A DNA stretch of 64,000 nucleotides from Desulfurispirillum indicum S5. Lineage in GTDB: Bacteria; Chrysiogenota; Chrysiogenetes; Chrysiogenales; Chrysiogenaceae. The translations under genes and the position numbers were made by a program. The stretch is taken from contig NC_014836.1 in NCBI RefSeq assembly GCF_000177635.2, positions 2,712,001-2,776,000 of the forward strand, given 5' to 3'. Below the pieces are notes generated by a model. That model saw only the letters and a program-made list of their open reading frames with translations, did no database searches and was not told where the DNA came from. Below are positions 7,726 to 16,320 of this stretch, one piece after another (position 1 is the stretch's first letter; every line of letters begins with the position of its first letter).

Positions 7726-8767
7726 AGCGCACCTGCTGGTTCCCATCCACGATGCGGCCAATGACAACCGGAGACTCACCCATGGCGTGAAGGCGATCCA
7801 TGGCAGCCGCTGCTTCGGCTTCACGAACCACAATCAGGAAACCACAGCCCAGATTGAAGGTGCGGGCCATCTCCTCGAAGGGCAGGTTCCCCATCTCCTG
7901 AAGAAGCTTGAATATGGGTTGGGTCGGAATGGCATCCCGCTGCAGCAGGGCATCAAGACCAGCCGGCAGGATGCGGGGAATATTTTCAGTCAGACCACCA
8001 CCGGTCACGTGCACCATACCCTGAACACTGACCTGCTCCAGCAGGCCCATGACAGTGGAGACATAGATGCGGGTAGGCTCCAGAAGCGTCTGCCCCAGGG
8101 GTTTTGCCAACTCAGCCGGATGCCAGTCCAGGGGCTTGTTGTGCACCTCGAAAAAGAGGCGCCGCACCAGACTGTAGCCGTTGGAGTGGATGCCGCTGGA
8201 GGGCAGGGCGATGATGGCATCACCGGTGCGAATACCGGAGCCATCAATAACGCGATCCTCATCCACCACGCCCACCACGAAACCAGCCAGATCATATTTG
8301 CCATCGGGGTAGAAACCGGGCATCTCTGCTGTCTCGCCACCGATCAGGGCCGCGCGGGACTGCCGGCAGCCCTCGGCAATACCGGCAATGATATCGGTGT
8401 TTTTTATGGAAGAGAGTTTGCCACAGGCCAGATAATCCAGGAAAAACAGGGGCTCGGCACCCTGCACCAGAATATCGTTGACGCACATGGCCACCAGGTC
8501 GATGCCCACCGTGTCGTGCTGATCCATCATGATGGCCACCTGCAGCTTGGTGCCCACGCCATCGGTGCCGGAAACCAGGCACGGCTTGCGATACTTCTGG
8601 ATATCCAGGCGGAACAGGGAACCAAAGCTGCCGAAATTATCCATGACACCGGGAGTAAAGGTGGATTTGACCATGGAGGCGATGTTGCGGACAAAAGCAT
8701 TGCCGGCGTCAACATCGACACCGGCATCTTTATAGGTAATCGTCTTGGAAGTGTTGTCGTTGCTCAT
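7718..8767 (-). CDS. purM: Phosphoribosylformylglycinamidine cyclo-ligase (AIR synthetase)
   Basis: 349 residues from MSNDNTSKTITYKDAG. The frame extends about 65 codons further upstream through a degenerate SPR repeat, which was rejected as coding. PurM closes the imidazole ring of AIR using ATP. Typical segments are YKDAGVDVDAGN, the GTDGVGTKLQVA nucleotide loop, the DIIAGIAEGCRQS block, GGETAEMPGFY and HVTGGGLTENIPR. First gene of the probable operon purM-purN-M16 homologue; the overlaps imply translational coupling. Confidence 0.97.
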   Translation of the reverse strand: MSNDNTSKTITYKDAGVDVDAGNAFVRNIASMVKSTFTPGVMDNFGSFGSLFRLDIQKYRKPCLVSGTDGVGTKLQVAIMMDQHDTVGIDLVAMCVNDILVQGAEPLFFLDYLACGKLSSIKNTDIIAGIAEGCRQSRAALIGGETAEMPGFYPDGKYDLAGFVVGVVDEDRVIDGSGIRTGDAIIALPSSGIHSNGYSLVRRLFFEVHNKPLDWHPAELAKPLGQTLLEPTRIYVSTVMGLLEQVSVQGMVHVTGGGLTENIPRILPAGLDALLQRDAIPTQPIFKLLQEMGNLPFEEMARTFNLGCGFLIVVREAEAAAAMDRLHAMGESPVVIGRIVDGNQQVRYE

Positions 8768-8839
8768 GGATAGAGATACCCTTCTGTTTTGTTTGGAATT
8801 ATAGCGATGCGGCAGGTGGGCGGATATTGCCGATCCTGC

Positions 8840-8962
8840 CGTTTCATAAAAAATGTCCAGGTGCAAGGCACCCGCAGAGCGTGGAATAAAGCGCACTCCC
8901 CGTACGCTGCTGCGACGGGTGATAGCGGACAACGCCGCAGATGGAGGTTTCCAGGAAACACT
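8840..8962 (+). repeat. Degenerate SPR foldback repeat
   Basis: Has the CCAGGTGCAAGG and CGCAGATGGAGG landmarks and the GTACG-centred middle of the SPR family, with worn ends. It lies directly upstream of purM. The rest of the gap to 9034 holds nothing I recognise. Confidence 0.55.
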
Positions 8963-9034
8963 TAGCACTCAACTTTCGCACCTTGTTATCTCGGGTTAAG
9001 GTGTTATTATTATGACGTTTATCGCATTGAGACC

Positions 9035-9757
9035 GTATTAATTTTGAATGCTTGACTTATCTGGCATTCCACTTTTCGTCTCCGGATATTGTCCTTTTTG
9101 ACCGCGCAAAAAGGACACAAAAACGCGCCCCCCGAACGCCCGTTTTTCCGGATCATTGGCTCGCCTGTTCTGGAGATCCGGCAGCAGGCTGCTCAAAGAG
9201 GCCCATCTGCTGCGTTGCCGGGCATCGCTCGTCACTGCGACGTACAGGGAGTACGCCTCCCTCCTCCCTTTGCCCGCGCCTTGCACCTGGGCCTCTTTGC
9301 GTTGCCTGACCCCTGCCTCCCTGCAGTGCTGCCGGACCACTCACTTCCTGTGAGTGTCCCGTTCGGGTCTTGCCAGCCAGGCATCGCACTCACCGGACGG
9401 GCTCAGGGGGGGCAGCCTGCTTCTGCCTTTCCCCCGTGTACTTTCCCAGCCAGGACGCGCCGACTGGAACGCTATGGACCCGCAGGGTTGACGCCACGAG
9501 GGCGGCAACCGCAAACCAAAAGCCACGGAAGGCGGTTGTTTGCGGTCCCCAGTTCCAGACAAGCGGACGGCTGAAAAGGACAGCACTGGGGGCCGCTTCC
9601 CGGCCACTTTTTGCGGGAAAAAAGTGGCAAAGAAAAAAAGAGAAAAAGGGTTTTGTGCGTTAAGCAAAGCAGTTTATGCAAAACCAAATGTCCCCTTCCA
9701 GCGTGGCATCGGAATCCATACCGACACCCAGCTGTTTCGGGGGTGCGAAACTTGAGT
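9035..9757 (+). repeat. LR repeat, fullest copy
   Basis: Non-coding element of about 720 bp. Near the left end is a hairpin GTCCTTTTT/AAAAAGGAC (9091-9116). Near the right end is another, GCCACTTTTT/AAAAAGTGGC (9603-9628). Within it lie an SPR-type foldback (9185-9308) and the segments ACTCACTTCCTGTGAGT and GCGGTTGTTTGCGGTCC. It ends in GGTGCGAAACTT. Homologous copies are at 62838-63506, 57365-57958 (inverted), 5530-5752 and 1206-1388. No open frame is conserved among the copies. Confidence 0.8.
9185..9308 (-). repeat. SPR foldback repeat inside LR
   Basis: 124 bp. The arms CAAAGAGGCCC and GGGCCTCTTTG pair, replacing the AAAAACCCCC-type arm of free-standing copies. Ends are CAGGCTGCTC and GCGTTGCCTG. 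Confidence 0.75.
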
Positions 9758-9787
9758 TAGCAGTTTGCAGAAAGACCTCAAACGACG

Positions 9788-9901
9788 CAGGCAATTGAAA
9801 AATGCTCAGGTGCAAGGCGCTCGCGAAGCGAGGAATGAGACATACTCCCCGGACGTTGCAATGACGAACGACGCCGCAGGTGAGGGTTTTTCAGCAGCCT
9901 G
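9788..9901 (+). repeat. SPR foldback repeat abutting a stop codon
   Basis: 114 bp from CAGGCAATTG to CAGCAGCCTG. Its last base touches the TGA of the receiver-domain gene (minus strand, 9902-9904). A foldback in this position could end or stabilise that transcript. Confidence 0.75.
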
Positions 9902-11059
9902 TCAGATGTCGTCGATTTTAATCTGCTTCAGGCGCTCCAGCTCTTCCTCCACCACCTGGCGGGCGATTTCAGGCAGCATGTCCTGGATCTGTTCGCTGAG
10001 GAGCTCGCGCAGGTGTTCACGCAGGTTATGACGCAGAAAGTCCTCGATGTAGCTGCGATCGACCACAAAGCGCAGCTCGCTGAAGTCGCCCTTAGGCTCG
10101 GGGAAATACACCTTGGGAGTGAAGGATTCGGGAATGGTCAGCTGCAGATCTGTCAGGCGCACGTGATGATCACCAGAGCCACGGGCCGCAGCGGGCTCAG
10201 GCCTGATCTCCTCGGGCTCTTCCACATTCAGATAGGGATTTTCGTCATCACTGTCCTGAGCGTCCTTCAGCGCATCCAGCGTTGCGTCAGCACTCAGGTC
10301 ATCCATATCGGCGAAGGCGTCGTCCAGGGGATCGGTTCCGCCTTCCTCAGGCAAAGCCACCGCGACATCGCCCATGGAATCAAGCACATCGTCCAGATTC
10401 TCCAGGTCGATATCGTCCATGGAGATCTCCTGATCCGCGCCAAAATTGTTGGACTTTTCCGAAACCTCATCATCTTCCGTTTCCAAAGCCTCTTCACCCA
10501 GCAGTTCATCCAGCGAGCCATCCTGGCTTTCCAGCAGACCCTCCAGCTCATGGGCGGTTTCGGAATCTATCTCCATATCCAGATTTTCAATATCCAGGTC
10601 TCCAGACGCCTCAGCGCTGTCCGGACGGAAAAGGTCGTTGATCTCCTTGGAAACCTCTTCATCCAGGGAGTTTGTTCCAATGCTGCTGAACAGGTCGTCA
10701 AAATCACTTGATGCGCCCGCGGCCGAAGTCACCAGCTCATCGTAGCACTGGATAAGTTCGTCGGGATCAAAGGGCTTCTTGATTTCGCGGCTGATGCCTT
10801 CAAGGCTCTCCACTTCACTGAACTCTCCGCGCAGAAGAACCACGGGGACGGTGCTGATACTTTGAATCAGAGCCTGCAGTTCATCCTGGTCGGCAACAAA
10901 ATCCGCGTCCAGAAAGACAATGCCAGGGTCCTTTTCTTCAACGGTCTCGGAAAGCCCTTTGGCGTTGTCGGCAAAGAGCACTTCATATTCTTCGCTAAAG
11001 GTCAGCTCGAAGAGCTTGCGCAGACTCGGACTTTGATCAGCAACAACTATCGGGCGCAT
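9902..11059 (-). CDS. Receiver-domain protein with acidic linker and conserved helical tail
   Basis: 385 residues. Residues 1-115 form a response-regulator receiver domain: the acidic Asp in VVADQS, phospho-acceptor Asp in IVFLDADF and the conserved Lys in IKKPFDP. The usual Thr/Ser position is Arg (VVLLRGEF). Residues about 118-290 are a very acidic, low-complexity linker rich in Asp, Glu, Leu and Ser. The last 60 residues are charged helices (HNLREHLRELLSEQIQDM, then VVEEELERLKQ). No DNA-binding domain is visible. The tail resembles the C-terminal helices of PopZ/DUF2497 polar-organiser proteins in pattern only. The start directly follows the dgt stop with no gap, so the two are cotranscribed. 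Confidence 0.6.
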   Translation of the reverse strand: MRPIVVADQSPSLRKLFELTFSEEYEVLFADNAKGLSETVEEKDPGIVFLDADFVADQDELQALIQSISTVPVVLLRGEFSEVESLEGISREIKKPFDPDELIQCYDELVTSAAGASSDFDDLFSSIGTNSLDEEVSKEINDLFRPDSAEASGDLDIENLDMEIDSETAHELEGLLESQDGSLDELLGEEALETEDDEVSEKSNNFGADQEISMDDIDLENLDDVLDSMGDVAVALPEEGGTDPLDDAFADMDDLSADATLDALKDAQDSDDENPYLNVEEPEEIRPEPAAARGSGDHHVRLTDLQLTIPESFTPKVYFPEPKGDFSELRFVVDRSYIEDFLRHNLREHLRELLSEQIQDMLPEIARQVVEEELERLKQIKIDDI

Positions 11060-12073
11060 CTACATTCCCCAGGGTTTTGGTAGAAAGATTTTGTGGTATT
11101 GGTCCAATAAGTAACGGTCAGTCATGCCGGCCAGATAATCACACACCTGACGCTGCGGCGAAGCGTCTGTCACGCTGTACTCAATGGAGTTTATATGGTT
11201 TTGATAGTATTCGTAAAGTTCTTTTATTATCTTGTAAGCCTTTTCGAATTCAACCTGAATGCTTGGATGCGGATAAACCGCATTGTACATAAAGGTTTTC
11301 AGCTCCTCCGTGGCCTCATTCACCTCGTCGCTCATGAGGATAGCGGCATAATCACTTTGCATGGTGGTGAAAATAATATCCTCCACCATGCGCTGAATAC
11401 GCTGGGAGTGGGTGCGCCCCAGAACCATCAGCGTCTGACGGGGAAGATCATCCTCATGGAGCAGCTCCGCCCGCAGAGCATCATCGATATCGTGGTTGAT
11501 ATAGGCAACAGCGTCGGAAATGCGCACCACCTGACCCTCCAGGGTCATGGGCAGATGAGCCTGACGCAGCTTTCCCTTGCCCTTGGAGTGCAGCAGAATG
11601 CCATCACGCACCTCGCGGGTCAGATTCAGGCCCGCTCCATGGTTTTCCAGCAGATCCACCACCCGCAGACTCTGATGCGCGTGGTGAAAGCCCTCTTCCA
11701 TGATATCCGCCAGCACCCGCTCACCAGCATGGCCCATGGGCGTATGGCCAAGATCGTGCCCCAGGGCAATGGCCTCGGTCAGATCTTCGTTGAGCCCCAG
11801 CGCACGGGTGATGGTACGGGCGATCTGGGAAACCTCCAGCGTATGGGTCAGGCGGGTACGGTAGTGGTCGTTGGAGGGAGCCATGAAGACCTGAGTCTTG
11901 TGCTTGAGACGCCGAAACGCCTTGCTGTGGAGAATGCGGTCGCGGTCGCGCTGGAAAACCGTGCGGTAGGAGCATTCTTCTATGGGGCGCACCCTGCCGA
12001 GACTCTCGGAACTGAGAGTCGCCCGGGGATGCAGTATGGATTTTTCCCGTTGTTCCAGTTGCTGACGTATCAT
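11060..12073 (-). CDS. dgt: dNTP triphosphohydrolase (dGTPase-like)
   Basis: 337 residues, in the range of the short bacterial dGTPase-like proteins rather than the 505-residue E. coli Dgt. It removes triphosphate from deoxynucleotides. HD-domain metal ligands are visible: RLTHTLEVSQIA (first His), GHDLGHTPMGHAGE (His-Asp) and the later Asp in RISDAVAYINHDIDDA. The N-terminal block FQRDRDRILHSKAFRRLKHK is split here as FQRDRDRILHSKAFRRLK and is family-typical. The stop abuts the ATG of the receiver protein. The upstream gap (12074-12521) holds an SPR repeat and the acnB promoter. Confidence 0.92.
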   Translation of the reverse strand: MIRQQLEQREKSILHPRATLSSESLGRVRPIEECSYRTVFQRDRDRILHSKAFRRLKHKTQVFMAPSNDHYRTRLTHTLEVSQIARTITRALGLNEDLTEAIALGHDLGHTPMGHAGERVLADIMEEGFHHAHQSLRVVDLLENHGAGLNLTREVRDGILLHSKGKGKLRQAHLPMTLEGQVVRISDAVAYINHDIDDALRAELLHEDDLPRQTLMVLGRTHSQRIQRMVEDIIFTTMQSDYAAILMSDEVNEATEELKTFMYNAVYPHPSIQVEFEKAYKIIKELYEYYQNHINSIEYSVTDASPQRQVCDYLAGMTDRYLLDQYHKIFLPKPWGM

Positions 12074-12126
12074 AAGACCATGAAGTAATCGGAATTGCCA
12101 TCCCTGTCAAGCCCGCACATCCTCAA

Positions 12127-12278
12127 ACAGCTTGCTGAAATACCTCACAACAAGCAGGCAATTGAAAAAACCACAGGTGCAAGGCGCCCGCAAAGCAAGG
12201 AGTGAAGCGTACTCCCTGTACGTTGCAGCGACGAGCGACAGCGGGTAACACCGCAGATGGGGGTTTTTCAGCAGCCTG
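12127..12278 (+). repeat. SPR foldback repeat with left extension
   Basis: Core 124 bp (12155-12278) from CAGGCAATTG to CAGCAGCCTG. The 20-base leader ACAGCTTGCTGAAATACCTC is shared with the copy at 27991. It lies between the divergent dgt and acnB genes. Confidence 0.75.
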
Positions 12279-12438
12279 CAAAGGGGACAAACGGGCGAAA
12301 AGACCCTTCCGCTCGCCTGTTCTCGTTCATCTGCGTCGGCCTCTTCCCCCTTCGCTGCGCTCTCGGGGCGCCACAAACCGTGAGCAGTAACGCCCCTGAA
12401 TGTGCATATTTTCACCAAAACAGCACCCAAAAAACCAC

Positions 12439-12468
12439 TTTCAATTGTATACAATGTTCTGCTAAAAT
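12439..12468 (+). promoter_or_regulatory. Putative acnB promoter with a GntR-type operator
   Basis: A perfect 12-bp palindrome ATTGTATACAAT (12444-12455) precedes an extended -10 element TGCTAAAAT (12460-12468). A weak -35 (TTTCAA, 12439-12444) is 18 bases upstream. The palindrome shares 11 of 12 bases with the site in the purB promoter. The FCD regulator at 2673-3326 is the obvious candidate binder. Confidence 0.55.
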
Positions 12469-12521
12469 GAAATCGTATTTTATTTTCAAGATTCACGTAA
12501 AACCTTCACAGGAGATTGTCA

Positions 12522-15065
12522 ATGATTGAAGCCTACCTCCAACACGAAAAGGAACGCAGTGCCCAGGGCATTCCTCCCAAACCGCTGACTCCCGAGCAGA
12601 CCGCCAGTGTCTGTGAAATGCTGCAGAACCCGCCTGCGGGCAAAGAAGAATTCCTGCTGGCGCTCCTGCGCGATCGCGTTTCCCCCGGTGTTGACCCTGC
12701 TGCCGAAGTAAAAGCCGATTTCCTGGCCAAAATCGCCAAAGGACAGGCCAGCTCTCCCGTCATATCCAAACAGGACGCCGTGAAAATGCTGGGCACCATG
12801 CTGGGTGGCTATAACCTCCAGTACCTGGTTGACCTGCTCCAGGACAGCAGCCTGGCCAATGAAGCCGCCGAAGCCCTCAAAGGCCTCGTGCTTATCTTTG
12901 ACAAGCTGGAAAGCATCAACAAGCTGGCCGCCTCCAACCCCGCTGCCAAGAGCGTGATGGAGTCCTGGGCCAACGCCGAGTGGTTCACCCGCAAACCTGA
13001 CTTCCCCGCCGAAATCAAAGTGAAAATCTTCCGCGTGGACGGCGAAATCAACACCGACGATTTCTCCCCCGCTTCCGAAGCCTGGAGCCGCCCCGACATC
13101 CCCCTGCACGCCCTGTGCATGGGGAACAAGCGCTTCCCCGGCGGCCTGGAGCAAATCGCCAAGATGCGCGCTGAAGGCTTCAGCGTGGCCTTCGTGGGCG
13201 ACGTCGTGGGCACCGGCTCTTCCCGTAAATCCGCCTGTAACTCCCTGCTGTGGCACATCGGCGAAGACATCCCCTTCGTCCCCAACAAGCGCCGCGGCGG
13301 CGTTATCATCGGCAACGCCATCGCGCCTATCTTCTTCAACACCGCCCAGGATTCCGGCGCCCTGCCCCTGCGCTGCGACGTTTCCAAACTGAAAATGGGT
13401 GATGTGGTTACCATCAATACCGTTGAAGGCACCATCAAGAACGAAGCCGGCGAAACCCTGAGCACCTTCAAGGTCAACCCCGGCACCCTGAAAGACGAAT
13501 ACCGCGCCGGTGGCCGCGTACCCCTGATCATTGGCCGCTCCCTCACCAACAGTGCCCGCAAGCTGCTGGGCCAGGGCGAAAGCGACCTGTTCATCCAGCC
13601 CGATAACCCCCAACCCAAAGCTGGCCAGGGCTATACCCAGGCTCAGAAAATCGTTGGCAAAGCCTGCGGCCTGCCCGGCGTACTGCCCGGAACCGCCTGC
13701 GAACCCAAAATGACCACCGTCGGCTCCCAGGACACCACCGGCATGATGACCGCCGACGAGCTGAAGGAACTGGCCTGCCTCAAATTCCAGGCCGACATGT
13801 ACATGCAGTCCTTCTGCCACACCTCCGCTTACCCCAAGCCAGCTGACGTGTCCATGCACAAGAACCTGCCAAACTTCGTGGCCGAGCGCGGCGGCGTAGC
13901 CCTGCGCCCCTCCGACGGAGTTATCCACTCCTGGCTCAACCGCCTGCTCATCCCCGACACCGTGGGAACCGGCGGTGACTCCCACACCCGCTTCCCCATC
14001 GGCATCTCCTTCCCCGCCGGTTCCGGCCTCATCGCCTTCGCCGGTGCCCTGGGCTTCATGCCCCTGGATATGCCCGAGTCCGTACTGGTGCGCTTCAAAG
14101 GCAAACTGCGCGAAGGCATCACCCTGCGCGACGTGGTCAACGCCATCCCCTACTACGCCATCAAGCAAGGCCTGCTGACCGTACCCAAAGCCGGCAAGAT
14201 CAACTGCTTCAACGGCCGCATCCTGGAAATGGAAGGCCTGCCTGAGCTGAGCGTAGAACAGGCCTTCGAACTGACCGACGCCGCCGCCGAGCGCTCCGCC
14301 GCCGCTGGCTGCATCAAGCTCTCCGAAGCAAGCGTTGTGGCCTACCTCAAGTCCAACATCGCCCTCATGGAGCAGATGATCAAAGACGGCTACCAGGATG
14401 CCAAGACCCTTGAGAAGCGCATCGCCGACGTCAAAGAGTGGCTGAAGAACCCCAGACTCATCGAAGCCGACTCCAACGCCGAATACGCCGAAATCATCGA
14501 AATCAACCTGGACGAAATGACCGAGCCCATCGTGGCCTGCCCCAACGACCCCGACGACGTGAAACTCCTCTCGGAAGTTGCCGGCACCAAAGTGGACGAC
14601 GTCTTCATCGGCTCCTGCATGACCAACATCGGCCACTTCCGCGCCGCCGCCAAAATCTTTGAGGGCGAGAAATTCAACCCCGGAGTGCGCACCTGGCTGA
14701 CCCCTCCCACCCGCATGGACTACAAGAAGCTCATGGCCGAAGCCACCTTCGCCAAGTTCAGCGCCATCGGAGCCCGCATCGAGCAGCCAGGCTGCTCCCT
14801 GTGCATGGGCAACCAGGCCCGCGTCCCCGACAAGGTGACCGTGTTCTCCACCTCCACCCGTAACTTCGACAACCGCCTCGGTGACGGCGCCCAGGTCTTC
14901 CTCGGCTCCGCCGAAGTTGCCGCCGTGATCGCCCTGACCGGTAAAATCCCCACTCCCCAGGAGTACCTGGACATCTACCGCCAGCGCGTCGCCCCCCACG
15001 CCGCAGACGTGTACAACTACCTGCAGTTCGACGAACTGCCCCAGGACATCGTCTCCCTGGTGTAA
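12522..15065 (+). CDS. acnB: Aconitate hydratase B
   Basis: 847 residues (E. coli AcnB is 865). The ATG at 12522 has AGGAG seven bases upstream; a TTG six bases earlier is less likely. It interconverts citrate and isocitrate in the TCA cycle using a 4Fe-4S cluster. AcnB domain order is visible: N-terminal HEAT-like helices (1-155), a swivel domain with RVDGEINTDDFSPASEAWSR and VGTGSSRKSACNS, then the catalytic core with GGDSHTRFPIGISF. Cluster cysteines are in FIGSCMTNIGHFR and the pair QPGCSLCMGNQ. Regulation by the palindrome in its promoter is inferred. A strong terminator follows. Confidence 0.98.
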   Translation: MIEAYLQHEKERSAQGIPPKPLTPEQTASVCEMLQNPPAGKEEFLLALLRDRVSPGVDPAAEVKADFLAKIAKGQASSPVISKQDAVKMLGTMLGGYNLQYLVDLLQDSSLANEAAEALKGLVLIFDKLESINKLAASNPAAKSVMESWANAEWFTRKPDFPAEIKVKIFRVDGEINTDDFSPASEAWSRPDIPLHALCMGNKRFPGGLEQIAKMRAEGFSVAFVGDVVGTGSSRKSACNSLLWHIGEDIPFVPNKRRGGVIIGNAIAPIFFNTAQDSGALPLRCDVSKLKMGDVVTINTVEGTIKNEAGETLSTFKVNPGTLKDEYRAGGRVPLIIGRSLTNSARKLLGQGESDLFIQPDNPQPKAGQGYTQAQKIVGKACGLPGVLPGTACEPKMTTVGSQDTTGMMTADELKELACLKFQADMYMQSFCHTSAYPKPADVSMHKNLPNFVAERGGVALRPSDGVIHSWLNRLLIPDTVGTGGDSHTRFPIGISFPAGSGLIAFAGALGFMPLDMPESVLVRFKGKLREGITLRDVVNAIPYYAIKQGLLTVPKAGKINCFNGRILEMEGLPELSVEQAFELTDAAAERSAAAGCIKLSEASVVAYLKSNIALMEQMIKDGYQDAKTLEKRIADVKEWLKNPRLIEADSNAEYAEIIEINLDEMTEPIVACPNDPDDVKLLSEVAGTKVDDVFIGSCMTNIGHFRAAAKIFEGEKFNPGVRTWLTPPTRMDYKKLMAEATFAKFSAIGARIEQPGCSLCMGNQARVPDKVTVFSTSTRNFDNRLGDGAQVFLGSAEVAAVIALTGKIPTPQEYLDIYRQRVAPHAADVYNYLQFDELPQDIVSLV

Positions 15066-15093
15066 ACCTGCATCAGGCAGACCCACCACAGAA

Positions 15094-15125
15094 AAAGCCC
15101 CCGCTTCCCAGGAAGCGGGGGCTTT
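15094..15125 (+). terminator. Rho-independent terminator between acnB and rfbB
   Basis: A 14-15 bp stem (AAAGCCCCCGCTTCC with its complement) around a tiny loop, flanked by A and T runs. It can serve both converging transcripts. Confidence 0.9.
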
Positions 15126-15144
15126 GTTATTCTTCAGGAACCCT

Positions 15145-16320
15145 TCAACCAGCGGGATGTCCAGGATAGTGACCATTAAGGACACGCTGCCACCACTTTC
15201 TGTTCTCAAGATACCAGCATACGGTTTTACGAATTCCTGATTCAAACGTCTCTTCTGGCCACCAGCCAAGCTCATTTTGAATTTTTCCAGCATCTATCGC
15301 ATAGCGCATATCATGTCCCGGCCGATCGGGCACATGGCGTATCAGATCCGCATATCGCCTTATATCACATTGACTTTCCCTCTGTGCTCCATCATTAATG
15401 GGGCACAACTCATCCAGAACCCTGCAGATGGTCTCCACAACATCGATGTTGCGTTTCTCTTCATTACCACCGATGTTATAGGTTTCGCCAATTTTCCCAG
15501 TGGTCGCCACCAGAATCAGCGCCCGTGCGTGATCCTCGACATACAACCAGTCGCGAATCTGGTTGCCCTTTCCATATACCGGCAAGGGCCTCCCAGCCAG
15601 TGCGTTCAGAATCATCAGAGGAATCAATTTTTCTGGAAACTGGCAAGGGCCATAATTATTAGAGCAATTTGTCACCAGCACAGGCAAGCCAAAAGTCCTG
15701 TGCCATGCTCTGACGAGATGGTCAGAACCAGCTTTGCTGGCAGAATACGGACTGCTGGGCTGATAGGGAGTCGATTCCGTGAACCGAGTCTGGAGAGTGG
15801 GTGATGGAGAATCGGGGCTGGCAGGAAGTGTTTCGCCATTACCAGCGTCATCATCCGGGTGAGGCAGGTCGCCATATACCTCATCCGTAGACACATGATG
15901 AAAGCGAAAACCTGCACTTCGTGACGGCTCCATTGCCTGCCAGTAAGCTCTCGCCTGCTCCAGCAGCACATAGGTTCCAATAATGTTAGTTTGCATAAAC
16001 TCGCCGGGAGAATCAATGGAACGATCAACATGGGATTCTGCGGCCAGATGCAACACGATATCCGGTTGATAACGACTGAAAATGTCCTTTATCGCCTTGG
16101 CATCAGCAATGTCGGCCTTCTCAAATGAGTACCGGTCACTGAAGCTCACCGACACCAAAGAGTCCAGATTCCCCGCATAAGTCAGTTTGTCAACATTGAC
16201 AACGCGATGAGCCGTGTGCTGAATCAAGTACCGTATCACCGCTGAGCCAATAAACCCTGCTCCACCAGTTACCAGAAAAGTCTTTATACTGTCGCCTGTA
16301 TTATGAAACCCTTCAGTCAC
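15145..16320 (-). CDS. rfbB: dTDP-glucose 4,6-dehydratase
   Basis: 391 residues, somewhat longer than the usual 340-360. Extended SDR fold with the NAD loop [35 protein letters not shown], the active-site STDEVYGDL and catalytic [12 protein letters not shown] (Tyr-Lys). The extra length sits in an insert of about 25 residues after VYGDL, rich in Asp, Pro and Ser. It makes dTDP-4-keto-6-deoxyglucose, step two of dTDP-rhamnose synthesis. Last gene of the minus-strand polysaccharide cluster; its start overlaps rfbD by eight bases. Confidence 0.95.
   Translation of the reverse strand: MTEGFHNTGDSIKTFLVTGGAGFIGSAVIRYLIQHTAHRVVNVDKLTYAGNLDSLVSVSFSDRYSFEKADIADAKAIKDIFSRYQPDIVLHLAAESHVDRSIDSPGEFMQTNIIGTYVLLEQARAYWQAMEPSRSAGFRFHHVSTDEVYGDLPHPDDDAGNGETLPASPDSPSPTLQTRFTESTPYQPSSPYSASKAGSDHLVRAWHRTFGLPVLVTNCSNNYGPCQFPEKLIPLMILNALAGRPLPVYGKGNQIRDWLYVEDHARALILVATTGKIGETYNIGGNEEKRNIDVVETICRVLDELCPINDGAQRESQCDIRRYADLIRHVPDRPGHDMRYAIDAGKIQNELGWWPEETFESGIRKTVCWYLENRKWWQRVLNGHYPGHPAG

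Noticed and set aside
9050-9760. Several frames of 65-160 residues inside the LR repeat
   Set aside because: None is conserved in frame between the LR copies, and stem-loops explain the conservation better.
12516-12521. TTG start for acnB two codons upstream
   Set aside because: The ATG at 12522 has better spacing from AGGAG and matches the usual AcnB N-terminus.
12519-15293. A 924-residue open frame on the minus strand opposite acnB
   Set aside because: Gly/Val/His-rich low-complexity translation that mirrors acnB codon use; no ribosome site or domain. It is the shadow of acnB.
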